Source of the DNA: Hypsibius dujardini
Taxonomy: Eukaryota > Tardigrada > Eutardigrada > Parachela > Hypsibiidae
DNA: 44,382 nt
Direction: 5' to 3'
Assembly: GCA_001579985.1 (NCBI GenBank)
Contig: LRSR01005143.1
Coordinates: 1-44,382 of the forward strand
The position numbers were made by a program, and so were the translations under genes. Below the pieces are notes generated by a model that was given only the letters and a program-made list of their open reading frames with translations, ran no database searches and was not told the DNA's origin. Numbering within the stretch: the stretch's first letter is position 1; every line of letters begins with the position of its first letter. Below are positions 1 through 12,208 of the stretch, piece by piece.

Positions 1-310
1 TTCGTAAGAATGGCAAAGTGACATGCGTAACGGCGGCCACTGGACGCCGACGTTTCGGTTTTTTTAAGGTTTTCCGATCGATTATGAATTTCTGAAATCA
101 GGTCCATACTGTAAAACGGCATTTGTAAATATGCTTAAGACTTTTACTTTGATGCTTTCAAGAAACCAAACAAAACTAAAACTTGATAAAGTGACTCAGT
201 TTTATTTAGTTTAGTTTCAGTTTAGTTGCAGTTGAGAAGCACATTGGAGGCTAAAAAACAACACTTGTGGCGAGTTTTGGAACAAGAACTTTCAAACGGC
301 GGCCACAACA

Positions 311-455
311 AATGGCATGGAATTGGAGTTATGGAGCTGAAGAGGTTACGGAGATTAGGGACACTACACTGCAATAGGTTGGAGTTATGAAGTTAATGGA
401 TTCTCTGGATGGATTTAGCCCATCGGGTGGGAATTATGGAGTTATGGAATTATGT
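311..455 (+). repeat. Degenerate GGAGTTATGGA-type repeat
   Basis: Short irregular repeats built on GGAGTTATGGA and GGAATTATG. The same motif occurs in reverse complement at about 1,390-1,620, so the two tracts form a loose inverted pair about 1 kb apart. No coding potential is seen. Confidence 0.5.
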
Positions 456-693
456 AGGTATTCGAAAATTCGTCAGAACATCGTGTAACCATTTTCGGGA
501 GATCATTTCAGTCCGATTGAAAACTGATAGCGAAAATAATCAGTAAATTATCTAGCGCTTCCAAACATCAAATAATTCTAGAGAACAGTATTTAAACGAA
601 TGAATAAAAAAATGATGATGGAGGAAACTCAATGAGCGCTAACGCAAACAACATAGTAAGGACTCTTGGGCAGGTCTCTTTTTGCCGCAACTT

Positions 694-897
694 CTATTGA
701 TCCGCTTTTAGCGTCTTTCGGCAGCATTTCTTGTGAATCCATTGGCCACAGGTCTCTATCAAGGAGCATGGTGCAAGACCGCCTGCATGACCACCACAGA
801 CGCCACATCCAACCAGCCTGTGTTTTGGTGCCTTAATGGTAAATCCCTTCTTGCGCTTTTTATCGCGATGATCACTTTCCCCGACAATATTCTGCAA
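694..897 (-). CDS. Short Cys/His-rich open frame, possible exon or transposon remnant
   Basis: An open minus-strand frame of 67 codons. A basic stretch (KKRKKG) is followed by a Cys/His cluster spaced C-x2-C-x9-C-x5-C-x4-H-x2-C and ending near WIHKKCC. This spacing loosely resembles the small zinc-binding domains at the C-terminus of piggyBac-type transposases or PHD-like fingers, but it does not match either well. The upstream border (TTTTATTTTGCAG on the minus strand) looks like a 3' splice site, so this may be a last exon. A frame-compatible upstream exon was not found: the open frame at 954-1,160 does not join in phase. It could be a relic of a mobile element or a chance frame. I do not recognise a gene. 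Confidence 0.25.
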   Translation of the reverse strand: MQNIVGESDHRDKKRKKGFTIKAPKHRLVGCGVCGGHAGGLAPCSLIETCGQWIHKKCCRKTLKADQ

Positions 898-1382
898 AAT
901 AAAAGTTATGAAGTTCCATTTTTACAGGGCTTGGGGCATTTGCAGTCTTTGCCTTACGATACGCTAGACGCTGAAGCACACCACAGTATGCTGCGCAAAT
1001 AACTTTGGAAAAAGAATATTTTGTTTCTATCAAATCGGTCATGCCAGTCGATCAATAGTCCCAAATGGATAATTTTCCGTTCGGTTGCCGCTAAAACACA
1101 AAGCCCAAACATTCTTCCGTTCATACTATCCTGGACCAGAATCTCAATTTTATTAGACAACTTCGAAATCGGGCAACATCGACGCAGTTGGATGTGAAGA
1201 CTTCAGTATTTTCTAAATACCCAAAAATACTACAGGAAACAACAAGAACTGTCCGTTCATCGCTCCTCAAGTACAATGATAGCATAACATGCGGTAGTGG
1301 ACAACAAGCAACAATTATTCATTTGTGGTAATGCAACATGAGACTTTACGACTAGGATCAGTCTCGGACTGTCCTACAGCCG

Positions 1383-1630
1383 ACAAAACAACTTCATAAA
1401 CTCCATAACTGATAACTCGAAACCCTCACTCTCGTGGCACCGGCACATAACTCCAAAAACTCCAAATAATTCCATAGCTCCAAACCCTTACCCCCGTGAG
1501 GGAGGCACCGGCACATAACTCCAAAAACTCCAAAAACTCCATTAACCCCTAACTCAAAACACTCAGGCACAGGCATGTAACTCCAACAGCTTCAATAACT
1601 CCATAACTCCTAACAGAGACATAACTCTAC
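1383..1630 (+). repeat. Degenerate ATAACTCCAAAAACTCC repeat tract
   Basis: About 240 bases of imperfect copies of ATAACTCC/AAAACTCC units with interspersed GGCACCGGCACATAACTCC. It is the reverse complement of the motif at 311-455. Simple satellite-like DNA with no gene. Confidence 0.6.
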
Positions 1631-2205
1631 AACCTCGAACGAGACCTCCGCTTCCCGAACGGGAGACGGATAGGGGCTCTCGCTCAAAAAGCGTTTGGTC
1701 TTCTCACCGTACAATTTCAAACCCCTCAGAAACTCCAACGCATATTTGACTGTTACATAAACCAAAAAAAATTTCTAGAAGTTCCAGAGCAGGAGTTTGT
1801 TTTAGTCAGAAATTCTTTGAAAACTGAGGCTAAAGTTTGTTGCGTCTGTGCCAAAACTGGCCGCTGAAAATTTCTATAAGCCTTGTTCCATAATTTGCCT
1901 GGTCTCCTACCAAATACCCTCCGTTGGTGCGGTACAGTTATCGCATAGAGCACTAACGGTAGGCCTTGTATACGCTTCTGAACGGTCAACTAATTCACAT
2001 TGGGACATAAAGGAACGACCGTGACTGCAACCGCAACTCACGGAATGCTGATGCGGTCCGGCATACCGAGCAGGACAGTAACAAACCCTCGAGGACCACC
2101 TATGCTTGCAGTGGGAACTCCGGTTCCAAACAGACGGTCGATGGCTTGGACGTTTGAATATTGTCGTAGCTTTTGGTCTGCTTAACATCGTCTTCGGAGG
2201 CGGTA

Positions 2206-2350
2206 CAGTGAAAGTCCCGAGATTCGAGCGATGTCACATTGTCGTTTCTACTTTACTGTTTTAAACTCCAAAGTGTCATCGGCCAACTCCGAGCAAACGG
2301 TTCGATTAAAATAAACTCTTGTGACCGTTCGAATCTCAGGACTTTGACTT
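2206..2350 (+). mobile_element. 145-bp TA-flanked MITE, GTGAAAGTCC family
   Basis: Starts CAGTGAAAGTCCCGAGATTC after a TA and ends with GAATCTCAGGACTTTGACTT before another TA. The ends are inverted repeats of about 28 bases with a few mismatches. The same ends bound a longer element in GPCR intron 1 (13,876-14,719). TA flanks and size fit a Tc1/mariner-type non-autonomous element. Confidence 0.6.
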
Positions 2351-2379
2351 TATTTGTCCAATAAAGCAGATTAGAATAG

Positions 2380-2680
2380 ACTTGCTTGTCTGTGACTGAT
2401 TTTCAAAGGGCAAATTCAGAATCCCCTTCACTCATTTCTTTGAGACAGTCTGATATTTATGATGAACAAACAAATTATTTCATTGGTGTGGCACCAGACA
2501 ATTTTCTTTGGCAGAATTGCAATGCAAAGTGCAATCGTTACACTGCAAATCGATTGGTTGATTGACTGATTGGTCCAGCACTCGCTCAGTGCAACTGATT
2601 AAGCGATTGATTGAATGGTTTCACACATTGCGTGTGATCGATTGACTGGTTGATTGACATCCAATTTCCCGGTAAGAAAA
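2380..2680 (+). repeat. Dispersed repeat R1 (TTTTCAAAGGGCAAATTCAG family)
   Basis: Begins TTTTCAAAGGGCAAATTCAG and continues through a segment with ACACTGCAAATCGAT and TGATTGATTGACTGATTGG. Related copies are at 16,785-16,845 (5' part only), 25,385-25,600 and, reversed, 25,800-26,005. It contains short TGAT runs. Class not identified; no protein-coding part seen. Confidence 0.55.
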
Positions 2681-3494
2681 CTGGACTTTCGTATTGAAAA
2701 TTGACACAGAAATATCACCCGGAAAGGTAAACAGCTTCCTTGTCGTCATGTCGTGTCGTCATTTTGTTTGCCGAGGACCGGAAAATTCCCTATTCTTCCG
2801 GAGGCAACAGCAAAAGTAATCAAACTTTACCGTTCTTTTGCGTTGTCGTAATTTTCTGCCAAACATGCTGAAGCAGCTGAGTAACTCATCAATCAACTGA
2901 ACGGTCAACCAGTGACGCATAGAATGGAGCCGCTTGGCTGGGCGTTTCTTTTATGAATTGATTGAATGTCCTCAGATACTGCGGTCACTACAACAACTGG
3001 ATGGGCAAAGCATTGACTTGATGGAGGGACGCGGACGCGGCGACTGTGCCGATCCGCCCCGATCCGCCTACTAACTGCCACCGCCTCTGTGCCAGCTCCA
3101 CCATCCACTAACGACCTCACAACTCAACTCTGGCACCTCCGGCAGGCAAACCGGCTGTTCGAGCGCGTTCCCACTCGAGCCCGCAGTCGCCGAAACGCTT
3201 TTTGAAATCCTCTCCACATTCCCCAGCTCCAACAACACTGCCTCGTAAACGCGTCTGCTGACGTTCCCTTATCCCCTAGTGAACATGAGATTTTGAATAT
3301 CAGGAAAAACATATGACCCAACATAATACCTTATATTTTTTTGCTGTAGGCCATGTAAAATGTTATAGAACCTTATAAATTTTATATACTGACCGTCGAT
3401 TATTATTACTTTTTCACGGAGAACGATGAAGCATTATTTAGTAATTTCACGTAATAAAAAAAAGTTTCTCGGCAACTTTTATTTGAATATTTTC

Positions 3495-3624
3495 ACACGG
3501 CAGGCGAAGAAGTACCCACGAATGTGAAATGGGCGTGTTAGTGGTGTAATGGCTTAGACGTGATCTTAAGGATAATCAGAGTTTAAGACCTGTCAAGATG
3601 CTTCGAGTTCAACTCCCGCCGTGT
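3495..3624 (+). repeat. Short inverted-repeat element with tRNA-like internal motifs
   Basis: Bounded by ACACGGCAGG and CCCGCCGTGT, which are nearly perfect inverted repeats. Inside are TTAGTGGTGTAATGG, resembling a pol III A box, and CGAGTTCAACTCC, resembling a B box. No full tRNA cloverleaf can be built because the acceptor and T stems do not pair. It may be a tRNA-derived SINE fragment or a tRNA pseudogene. Confidence 0.3.
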
Positions 3625-4299
3625 TTATTTCTTTCTTCTTTTCTTACACGTCATTTAGGGTAATAAGGCCTCACAAAATAAGTTTGAAATCCGCCTTACA
3701 AGTTCTTACTTATTAAGTAAGGAAGCAATAGGTTTGTTTGTAAGACACAATATTTTTTTTATGCGTTATGTTTACTAGGGATCGAGCCCTTTCCAAACCC
3801 GACCAACCGGAGAAAGGGAGCTTGTCTCAGTCATCAAGCGGAACATGGAGAGGACTGGAGGCTTTTGTCCGTGGGGAGAAGGCCAAACGCCGTCGCGTCG
3901 AATTGGCCCGCGGATCGGATTATCACCGGTGAAAAGCTCGGCTGTCGGATCGGTGTGAGTCCTAAGCAACAAGGCACTAATCTGTAATAAGGCACCAGTC
4001 TGTAATAAGGCACCCTCTTCTGGTCTTTCGGTCACATGAATTGCGTAAAATTTGATATAGCCAAATGAGGCGTTTATACGACTGTCACGTAAGAACAGAA
4101 GGCCAATATCAACAGTAATTAACTACCACCTGAATGTCAATACAATTTGTGTCACGTAATGAGTACCGTCATTTCTTTTGCTTGCGGATCAGTATTCTGC
4201 AACTCACTTTTGATACACGAATTCATCAAGTTGAAATCGTTCAAAAGAGACTTCGACTTTTGAGTCGTATTACTTTTACTTCAATGAAACTTTTTTTAA

Positions 4300-7200
4300 A
4301 TGGATTCTTCGCTGTTATTTATCACGATTGCTTGCCGGATCTTGATGACGGTTTCGGCTACAAAACTTCAGATTGTCACATCACTTAACTACAATCTCAG
4401 CCTGAGTAACGACCTTATTGTTACGGGTGCGGCTTTCCAATTGGGGCTGGAAAATGTCAATCGTAAATATGAAGGTCATCTCGAGGTGTCCATTCGACAT
4501 TTGTTCAACGCCTGGGACCGAAATTGCGACCAACTAGCGTCCAATGCAGCGGAGATGTTGTCGCAATACTATTACACGGAGAAGGAGCCCAAAGAGAATT
4601 GCTTTGCCATCGTGACATCTCGTAAGTTAAATTGGATTAGAAAAAGTTTGAATTACCTTTCTCGTTATTATTTTTAACAATGTTTAACAGCGTGCACCGA
4701 TGGTGTTGGTATTGCCAGCTTAGCTTCAGGTACAGCAAGAAACGGATATAAAAATGTTTATGGTAAAAAGCGACCTCTCAAAAGAGAGTCCGGTTGTTTG
4801 CTCTTATTGGTTTAAACAAAAAGTGTAAACGGATCTTATTGACGTTTAAGTGACTTCCAGACAAAAGACGCTATAAGTTTCAAAGATAGTTTGTAATATT
4901 TTAATAAATTTCATTTCTATTAATATCATCTTGCGTTGGTCCAATTCAAGACATGTCCTCGCTATGGGTTCATATTTCGCAGGATGGGACTCGCTTCTCT
5001 TCAACAAGTAAGTCGCGTATTTCTCGTTTAAATGAAAATCTGTTTTTGCAGCTTTTGTATAAAATGAAACGCCGTTTTCAGTGCTCTGGCTGTGAACGAC
5101 GAGATAGATCCAAAAGACCGTCTGGTGCCGGCAGTGTCGGTCGGTGGAACTTACCGTGGATTCGTTCGCGTCATCTTGGATTTCCTAGTCTCGTTCAAAT
5201 GGTACCGATTTTCGATTGTGGTTGAAACTGCAACAGCTGCGCCCTTCTACAAAAATATGGGTAACCATGTGCTGCGGTACGCGAGACTTTCCGAGCATCG
5301 CTTCGACGTGGAGCTGTACCGGTTCGATCCCGATTCGAAAAGCCTACTTCAAGCTTTAGCTTTGGCCAAGGAAAGAAGTCGAGGTAGAACTGCGTTGACT
5401 TTGTTCAGAGCACCCATTTAACCTTGAAGAAATTATATTACACAAAATATAAATGAGTTTTATAGTGATGATCCTGTTTACGCTTGGAAGTACCGCAGCC
5501 GCTATTCTTGTAAGTGTGCAGCGAGCCCTGACATAGCAGACCTAGCCCCTTACTCTAAAAAGTATTTCTTTTAGAAAATGACCGAGGAGCTTGGAATGGC
5601 AAACGGGGAATACGTACGGTCTTGAAATTCCGCTAGTCGAAAATCCGAATGCTTCTGTATCCGCAGGCTTGTTTAGCGTCCTTACAGGTCGGAACCAAGA
5701 CCACTTACGGTAAGGCCAGGGGTTGGCAGAGGGGCAAAACTCATTGCTTCCAAGATTGATCCTACAATTCGGCCTCTTGTTCCTGCTCATATTGAAATTT
5801 GCGGGGGTCTGGAGGTCTGATTTCCAGGGGCCCCTGGAATTTCAAAATATTTCAAAACAACAGTTTTCGTTCGGATTTGAAGTTATTGACGTCCAATATA
5901 AGCTCCCTATTGATGAGTTCAAATGGGAGGTTCCACGTTTCAATAACAGCTCAAATTTGACGAAAGACTGATGATTTCGAAAACATTTTGAAATCTTAGG
6001 GGGACCCCTGGGAATTCAACCCCCCCAAGTTTGATAATGATCAGGGGCAAGGGGCCGAATTTTGGGTCCAATCTGGAAAGAAAGTATTTTGTCCCTTTGC
6101 TCACCTCCTGGCTTTTCCATGAGGAGTGCTGGTTCTGACTTGTAAGAACCCTAAAAGAGCCTCTGTCTGTGTGAATCGGTAGAATAAGTTAAGTTCCTCT
6201 GTGTAGGTCTTCATTAACGTCCATCCTTTACAAGGAGACAACTACGGTTGGACCAGTCAGTTCTCGCTGCCTGATGCCCAACTTAACTCCTCCCACTCAA
6301 ATAGCGTGAGCGACTCATTTAAGCATAACCAGGGTTTGCATGAATTTTGTATATTTCGCCAACAGCAAATTACGGTTTCCTCGTACAGTGGCTCGTCAAT
6401 GTCCATCGGTCCTTCTTCTTCATCACATATCAAATCGTCACAGAGAAGCTGAAGACATTAAGTGCGGCCATTGCAGCCAAGACTGAAGAGATGTACAACT
6501 TCACTTACAGCCCCGGAGTCGAGGTATTACTTATTTAAGAACTGATTCACACATCATAAATATATACAGAACATATGAGAATCCGTTTAAAAGGTTCATT
6601 TAGTCGCATCTATACACATGGCTAGATTTTTGGGTGGCAGAGTTCTAGCCATCAGGGTGGTCTGAGTTTGAGCCACTCTTGACTAGAGCATTGTCACTGC
6701 TTTCGCCTGAATCTTCGATTTAATGCCGGGTCCAGCGGAAAAGTTAAGTCGCTCTAAACTGCGCTAAAATAAGCAAGTTCGATCAGTCGATCAATTGAGT
6801 AAGGGCAGCATGATCAGCTGTTGTCAAAAGCGCGTGCGCTCGAGAACTTAATTCGGCTCGAACTCGGACCATCCTAACTGGCTTAAAGTCTGCCAACCAA
6901 AATTGTGGCCATGTGTGTATGCATAGCAGAATATAAATATGGGTAATAGTACATTCAAATAGTTCAAACAGATAGCTTTTTGTAAATAGGCACATGGCAA
7001 TAATAACAATTAGCATATATTCAAATATAGATATATTTGTGCAGCTATCAATAGTAAAAGTCATGCGCTTATTATTAATAAAAGTACTAATGAAATATGT
7101 ATTATCTGTTATTACTATAGTTGCGGTTGTGTCGTTACGTTTTGCCAGTCTAACAGAAGCTAGCTCTATTCATTAACAAACCATGGCATTTATTTTGAAC

Positions 7201-8825
7201 AGCCTCTGGATGGCTTTCCGATTCCTGTCTCTTACGATATCGTCGAAATCTTTGCTGAACTTGTCAACAGCAGTCGTCAGGCCGACGGTGAAAATGACGG
7301 AGCACCCGTTTGCAGTGGCCTTGCCTTAGCTAACAGCATCGCTCAGCGGCGGTTCAGTCTAACAACCGGCGCGATGTACGTCAACGCCGGTCGAGCTCGC
7401 AACCTTAACATCGATATTTTTAAATTTGATACGCGTTCCATGACTCTGCAGGTAATGTAGCCTGTACAGTTAAAGTCCTCATCATTTGCGTACGTCACAA
7501 ATCCTTTTCAAACTAACGTTCAATTCAGTTCAGTTTCACTCGTTTGGTATGAGCGGCTTACGCTCACGGGTTGTCTAGAGTCGTTCCTACCACGCACTAC
7601 ACATCACATACAGTGTAAAGCATGACACCGCGTGACTTTTAAGACGCGGAAGCGGAAAGAGTTCATATTCCACACGACGCGACATCAGGCGGCATTCACA
7701 GAATAAATTTCACCCGGCAAGCGGCAGTACCACCCGATATTTCGGAGCGGCACGGCACGAGGCAGCACATTAATTTGTTTCAAATTACTATAGAAAACGC
7801 AAGAATATAAATCTGTCACAGCGGTGAGTGATAAAAAAAGTTGATTAAGAAACAATAAACGATATCCGCATCCAAATAAACCAGATAATAATATGGGACG
7901 AAAATATAAAGTTCTCACCAAAAACGGAGTGACGCGGCGGCGCGGCAAAAAAATCGCAGTTTTTTAAGCGGCGCGGCGCGGTAATGCCACAGCCGCGAGA
8001 TGAGGCTGTCATGCTTTAACAAAGTGTCTGACACTCGCGAACGTTGCACATTTTCAAACTTTCTCCCCGCTTTTACTTTTAATTTAAGCATTCTTGTGTC
8101 TGGAATGACTGATCCCCGATGCACTCGCAAGTTTTTCGTCTTTGTCAGCAGCGTTTTGAGTTGCTAGTAGCAGTTCGGCTTTGTAGCTTGGGTCGAAACC
8201 GGTCAATGCAGCAAAGAAAGAATGAGGCAGTAGAGTTGAAACTGGCACCGTAACGTACACAAAATATGAGAACTTGTACTGTAATACTCGTATAAGCCGG
8301 CTCTTTCTGCCACCGAGAGTCGGGCAAATGTCACACGACGGACGACATTGATCTGGATTACATCCTTTTTTCAGCCGTTTGCAACGTATAACTGGATAAG
8401 ATCACAAGAGAGCCATTTGCAGAGGACGCGGAACGAATCCAATTCATTCGACTGGCCCACAAAAGACGGCTTACCACCACGCGATGTCCCTTTATGCGGT
8501 TTCTCCGGGACGGAAGGTCTTTGCTCTGAAAAAGGTACGCAGATTCCCAGCTTGCATTAGAAGAAACTACTCTACGCAAAAACGTGTAGTAACTAATTAT
8601 TTACTTATAAGTTCTTATATAGAACTCATAGAACTTTTAAGTACTTACTAAAATCCTTATCGAGGTAAAGTAATTTTCCTAATTGTCGTTTTGGTCAAAT
8701 CCAGAGAGCTTCGCATAACTTCCTTTCATTCTCATTCTCGCAGGATCATCTCTCCGCACGACAATTATCATCGTTGTGACAGTTATTACTTGTGTTCTGC
8801 TATCCGGAATCGCGTTTCTCGTATG
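4300..8825 (+). CDS. Receptor with ANF-receptor-type ligand-binding region and one TM helix (left copy), guanylate-cyclase-receptor-like
   Basis: Exons by GT-AG borders and phase: 4300-4621, 4691-4729, (25 bp between about 4984 and 5008), 5082-5383, 5466-5509, 5575-5613, 6207-6305, 6389-6523, 7203-7451, 8375-8534, 8744-8825, giving about 498 codons. Residues 1-20 form a signal peptide. The rest is a periplasmic-binding-like ectodomain of the natriuretic peptide receptor/receptor guanylate cyclase family, shown by NEYVFIN-like GEYVFINVHPLQGDNYGWT, a YDIVEIFAEL segment, and a membrane-proximal DVPLCGFSG motif. Exon 11 encodes one TM helix (IIIVVTVITCVLLSGIAFLV). Borders match the right-arm copy exactly, which supports the model. 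A short piece of kinase-homology domain follows (9,024-9,284) but no cyclase domain, so the gene is 3'-truncated or its product resembles a cyclase-less receptor such as NPR-C. The ligand is unknown. The donor of exon 11 is clear; the tail is not. Confidence 0.85.
5661..6168 (+). mobile_element. Old foldback element in receptor intron 6 (left copy)
   Basis: Ends are imperfect inverted repeats: GGCTTGTTTAGCGTCCTTAC at one side and, on the other strand, GGCTCTTTTAGGGTTCTTAC. The interior carries GGGGCCCCTGG-like short palindromes. A homologous element lies at the same intron position in the right arm (22,320-22,834), so the insertion predates the duplication. Non-coding. Confidence 0.55.
6615..6915 (+). 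mobile_element. About 300-bp insertion present only in the left arm
   Basis: Receptor intron 8 is about 300 bases longer here than in the right arm. The extra DNA is bounded by CACATGGCTAGATTTTTGG and, reversed, CACATGGCCACAATTTTGG, a 19-base imperfect inverted repeat. The right arm (reverse of about 21,860) shows the empty site, GTTGCATCTACGCATAGCAG. The interior has a GAGTTTGAGCC motif like a pol III B box, so a SINE is an alternative. Confidence 0.5.
7611..8030 (+). mobile_element. GC-rich repeat in receptor intron 9 (left copy)
   Basis: Ends share the inverted core TAAAGCATGACA. The interior has many GCGGCGCGGC runs and a poly-A-like core. It is also present in the right arm at 20,716-21,137, so it was in the intron before duplication. 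Related GC-rich motifs recur at 26,015-26,430. No coding capacity seen. Confidence 0.5.
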
Positions 8826-9023
8826 GTATGTGCTGTATCGGTCATTCTTATTAGTTGCACGACTAAATCGGGAAATAACCCCTTTGAACTGTGGCACCCT
8901 TTGCAGGCAGCAAACTCACTGGACGCTATTCTCGGACTGTTGCTGGTGGATCCTCAGTGCATCCTGTCTTTCGCACGAACTTGTTCGCCAACGCCACGAG
9001 AAATCTCACGTACAAGTGTGTAG

Positions 9024-9284
9024 ACAAACCTAGCAAAATCCCCGGACAGGGAGGAAATAACTGCCATCACTCCGGAAGGGAGTTCCGTTCCTACGAAAAA
9101 TGCAAAAATGATCACTAGTGATTGTGTCAGTTTGATGGCTCTCGTTCGGAGCTCCGAGATTCACAAGGATTTCGGAAATCTCATTTTAGCTCGAAGGGTA
9201 TCCAATGGAATTCTATCCAGCTACAGATATTGGGATGACAAACACTGCCATTACTATTCAACAAAAATTAAGCTAACTTACTAG
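9024..9284 (+). CDS. Kinase-homology-domain start, truncated last exon of left receptor
   Basis: An open frame of 86 codons after a plausible 3' splice site (GTGTGTAG) ends at a TAG. It reads VPTKNAKMI, then a segment equivalent to the helix before HENLxxFxG (LMALVRSSEIHKDFGN), then ILARRVSNGILSS, matching the ILTEYxPRGSLxDI region of receptor guanylate cyclases. The VPTK lysine stands where VAxK is expected. Only the N-lobe of the pseudokinase is present; the duplicated segment ends here and no cyclase domain follows in the next 4 kb. The joining exon between the TM exon and this one (about 8,907-9,020) could not be fixed: two neighbouring acceptors give different frames. The alignment to the family is by eye. 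Confidence 0.45.
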   Translation, partial: TNLAKSPDREEITAITPEGSSVPTKNAKMITSDCVSLMALVRSSEIHKDFGNLILARRVSNGILSSYRYWDDKHCHYYSTKIKLTY

Positions 9285-10780
9285 AGAAATTATTTATTGT
9301 TTTGTCAAGTGCCTGTTAATTTTTTCGATGTTATTTTTATTTGTACCTGTAACCTGTAACGCGGCAGAATCTCGGTGCAACGGTGTAACAGAGAAGTTTT
9401 GTTGCAAGCTTATTTTTCATTTTTAGTCACCCTAGTGAACTATACTTCCCATCCCCAAATTTCCTGCCACATTTGTCATGCAAACTATTTGCACAAACCG
9501 TAGCAATGATATCCTGCGTGATCTACGAGAAATTTGACACAACCACACAAATTAAGCGAAATGCCTGCTGATCTATGTGAGCATCCACTACAGGTCAAAA
9601 AAATGAAATTTAATCTACAGACAAACACCAATGGCAGATTCGATCTCACACCCTCATTTGTTTACCAAAAACATTATTCGTTACGGAAAACCAAAACCTA
9701 TTTGGATCAGACTACTACAATAACACAGCGGAAGAAACAGCTTCATGAGACGGGTGCCTTTACGAGAGATACAGGGCCCAATAAGCTGACAGAAATTCGG
9801 CAAACTTTTGTCATGAAAATTGCTATTTGAAAAGTGCTCTTCGCATCGCCGTGCATAGCTCCTTCGAGTGCTGGATGCTCGCAACCATTTTGCTATCCGT
9901 CTGCTTCTAAGGTGTTGGGTTGTCACACAAATGAAATTCGGTTGAAACTAAAACGTGCGAAAAAACAAACTGAATCGGAAAGAATGGGAATCGAGATATC
10001 CCGATTTACGCAAATTTGAGGAGTCTTCAAGATTGGAGCCTTCTTAAAAACAACCAACAATCTAATCAAATTTGAGTTTGGGACTGAAGGTAGTCTAATA
10101 GCAGACCTGAACAAAAACTGTTTCACATTTTTGTATAAGAGGAAGGCGCAAGATCGGCAAAAGATCGGACGGGCTTGAAATTGTACGCAAATAAATAATA
10201 TTATTCCGTACTGCGCTGGGCCACGGACAATTTCCACAAAATATTACACCGCAACGCCGTGACGAGTTTTAGGACCTGCTTATGAGCAAACATTTTGTAG
10301 CCCATATATATATATTAAAAGAAAATAGAGTTTACATTTTGTCCTTAATGTGTACACTCTGTGCCCATGGGCGTGGCAAAATGTGTCTCAAAAGCATTCC
10401 CGAACCCGTTATACGTACCGACTGTCGACTGTCTCGGATAGTTGTCTAAAAAAGATACTGACACGCATCTCATCTGTTTTGCTAGCGGTCGTAAAAATTA
10501 AGCGATTAAGCTATACATTTCCTGATCGTCCAATTAGATGACAGCCGATTGTAGTCGAACGTGCTTTGATAAGTGTTTTACACTTTCGACAAAATGCCTC
10601 ATGTCATGTTCGTGCTTCTCATGACCGTCCCACAACGCCAGATGATTATCACGTGCCCCAGAACATGTCCTATCTACTTATCTTATTAAGACCTACCTCA
10701 ATTGAAAGATTCCTTTTCCACCGGACTAATTATTGATACTACTGAAACCGCACACCCTCATTTGAGTCACTTCCATTTTT

Positions 10781-10811
10781 CACACACACACACTCACTCC
10801 CACACACACAT
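10781..10811 (+). repeat. CA-rich microsatellite
   Basis: Two short runs of CACACACACA separated by CTCACTCC. Confidence 0.8.
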
Positions 10812-12077
10812 TTTAAATAATAAACGAAGTGCGTTTTGAATCATCTTCACGTCATTCGCAAATCACGCGCTATTTCACGGCGTGAATATGGGAAAGACCC
10901 AATCACCTTCCTCCGCTAGTTACGCACCTTTTTGTGAGTGCAGAACGCCATCTCCGATCTTCAATGACAAGAGGATATATCGAAAACGTGAAGGCTTCGT
11001 GGAGGATGATGGTTGGAAACTGGAACTGGAGGTTGGAGGTTAATTTTCACTATTCGAGAGCTCCTAAATAAGTAATGTCACTTGAATTGTTCCCAAGAGT
11101 CTGTCATGCACTGAAAGTAATTAGGCCCGGTTTCTAGTAGCTCAGTTTCAGTTCAGAGAAAAATAATGAATCAAGCAGGTCAGCTCGGTAAAGAATAAAT
11201 AAATCGGCTCGGAGAAGACACAGCAGATGTTGTCAAAATTCTTTCTGCAATCTTATTCTCCTCCCAATTTTTTTGATCTCGAACTGACTTGACGTTTGAA
11301 ACAACCGAAATTATCTTAAACTATTATATTTTCCGAAAAGATAAAAACTTAAACTTCGGAGAAAACAGTCACAGCACGGGTCAAATTTGAATTCCATGTC
11401 TGGGAAAACGGCCTTTCTCTGTTCAAGTTTAGGGTCCAAAACTCAAATTCATCTGCTCAATTCTTCCTGCCGTAAAGCTGCATTTCCAAAAATTCGAAGC
11501 AAATTTACTGGGCTTTAAATTGCCAGTGGCAAAACTATTCAAACTATTCAGTGCTTCCATTAAAATGAAGGCTAATGAATGTGCGGAGGAAGAATATTTT
11601 TTAAATTCACCATTTCAGTATCTCTTATTAAAACATGTCAGCATTTTTTGCAATGATTAACATATGAAGAAGCATAGAACGTTTATCTTCTTTTTTTACA
11701 TTAAGTCATGAAGTAAAATGCAATTTCAAATCATTTCACAAAAAGTTTCTGAAGGTCAAACAAATAGCAAAAACATTATTTATGCAGTAAGTCAACAACT
11801 GTTACATTTAAAAAAAAGTTGACTATCAATATTCATTTGATGTTTCCGAATTGAAAAATAATTAAAAAGAGTTCATTGATTTTAAAATATCTTCTGATTG
11901 GTGTAGATTCTCGCCCGGACAATTGCAGCTAGTTATTGAGGTGCATAACCAGCACAGAATAAAAATTGTTACTTTACTAAAAAACGCATGACCTTAACAT
12001 TATTTATCATCATGAAATAATACGAATTTTTAAAAAATTGCTATGAGGATCCATTGAAAACTGACTTTTGTTTGTTT

Positions 12078-12208
12078 TGTCTGTCTGTCTGACTGTCTGT
12101 CTGTCTGTCTCTCTGTCTCTCTGTCTCTCTGTCTCTCTGTCTCTCTGTCTGTCTCTCTGTCTCTCTGTCTCTCTGTCTGTCTCTCTGTCTGTCTCTCTGT
12201 CTGTCTGA
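12078..12208 (+). repeat. CTGT / CTCTGT microsatellite
   Basis: About 130 bases of CTGTCTGT alternating with CTCTCTGT. It creates a spurious minus-strand frame rich in RDRET. Confidence 0.95.

Larger units (their letters stand above)
3905..9290 (+). repeat. Left arm of a large inverted duplication
   Basis: This segment is homologous, in reverse orientation, to about 18,555-24,625. Homology starts near CGGATTATCACCGGTGA and the AATAAGGCACC repeats and runs through all receptor exons and most introns. It ends just after ACAAAAATTAAGCTAAC. Exons and several intronic transposons are shared, while others occur in one arm only: the 6,615-6,915 insert here, and the 18,772-19,196 insert in the right arm. 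The spacer of about 9.3 kb holds a GPCR gene. Confidence 0.85.

Noticed and set aside
954-1160. Joining the 954-1,160 minus-strand frame to the Cys-rich frame at 694-897 by a 70-base intron
   Set aside because: A GTAAGG donor and a TTTTGCAG acceptor exist, but the phases do not match and the alternative frame has a stop.
3533-3620. Possible tRNA-Leu gene
   Set aside because: A- and B-box-like motifs are present but acceptor and T stems do not pair; kept only as a tRNA-like repeat.
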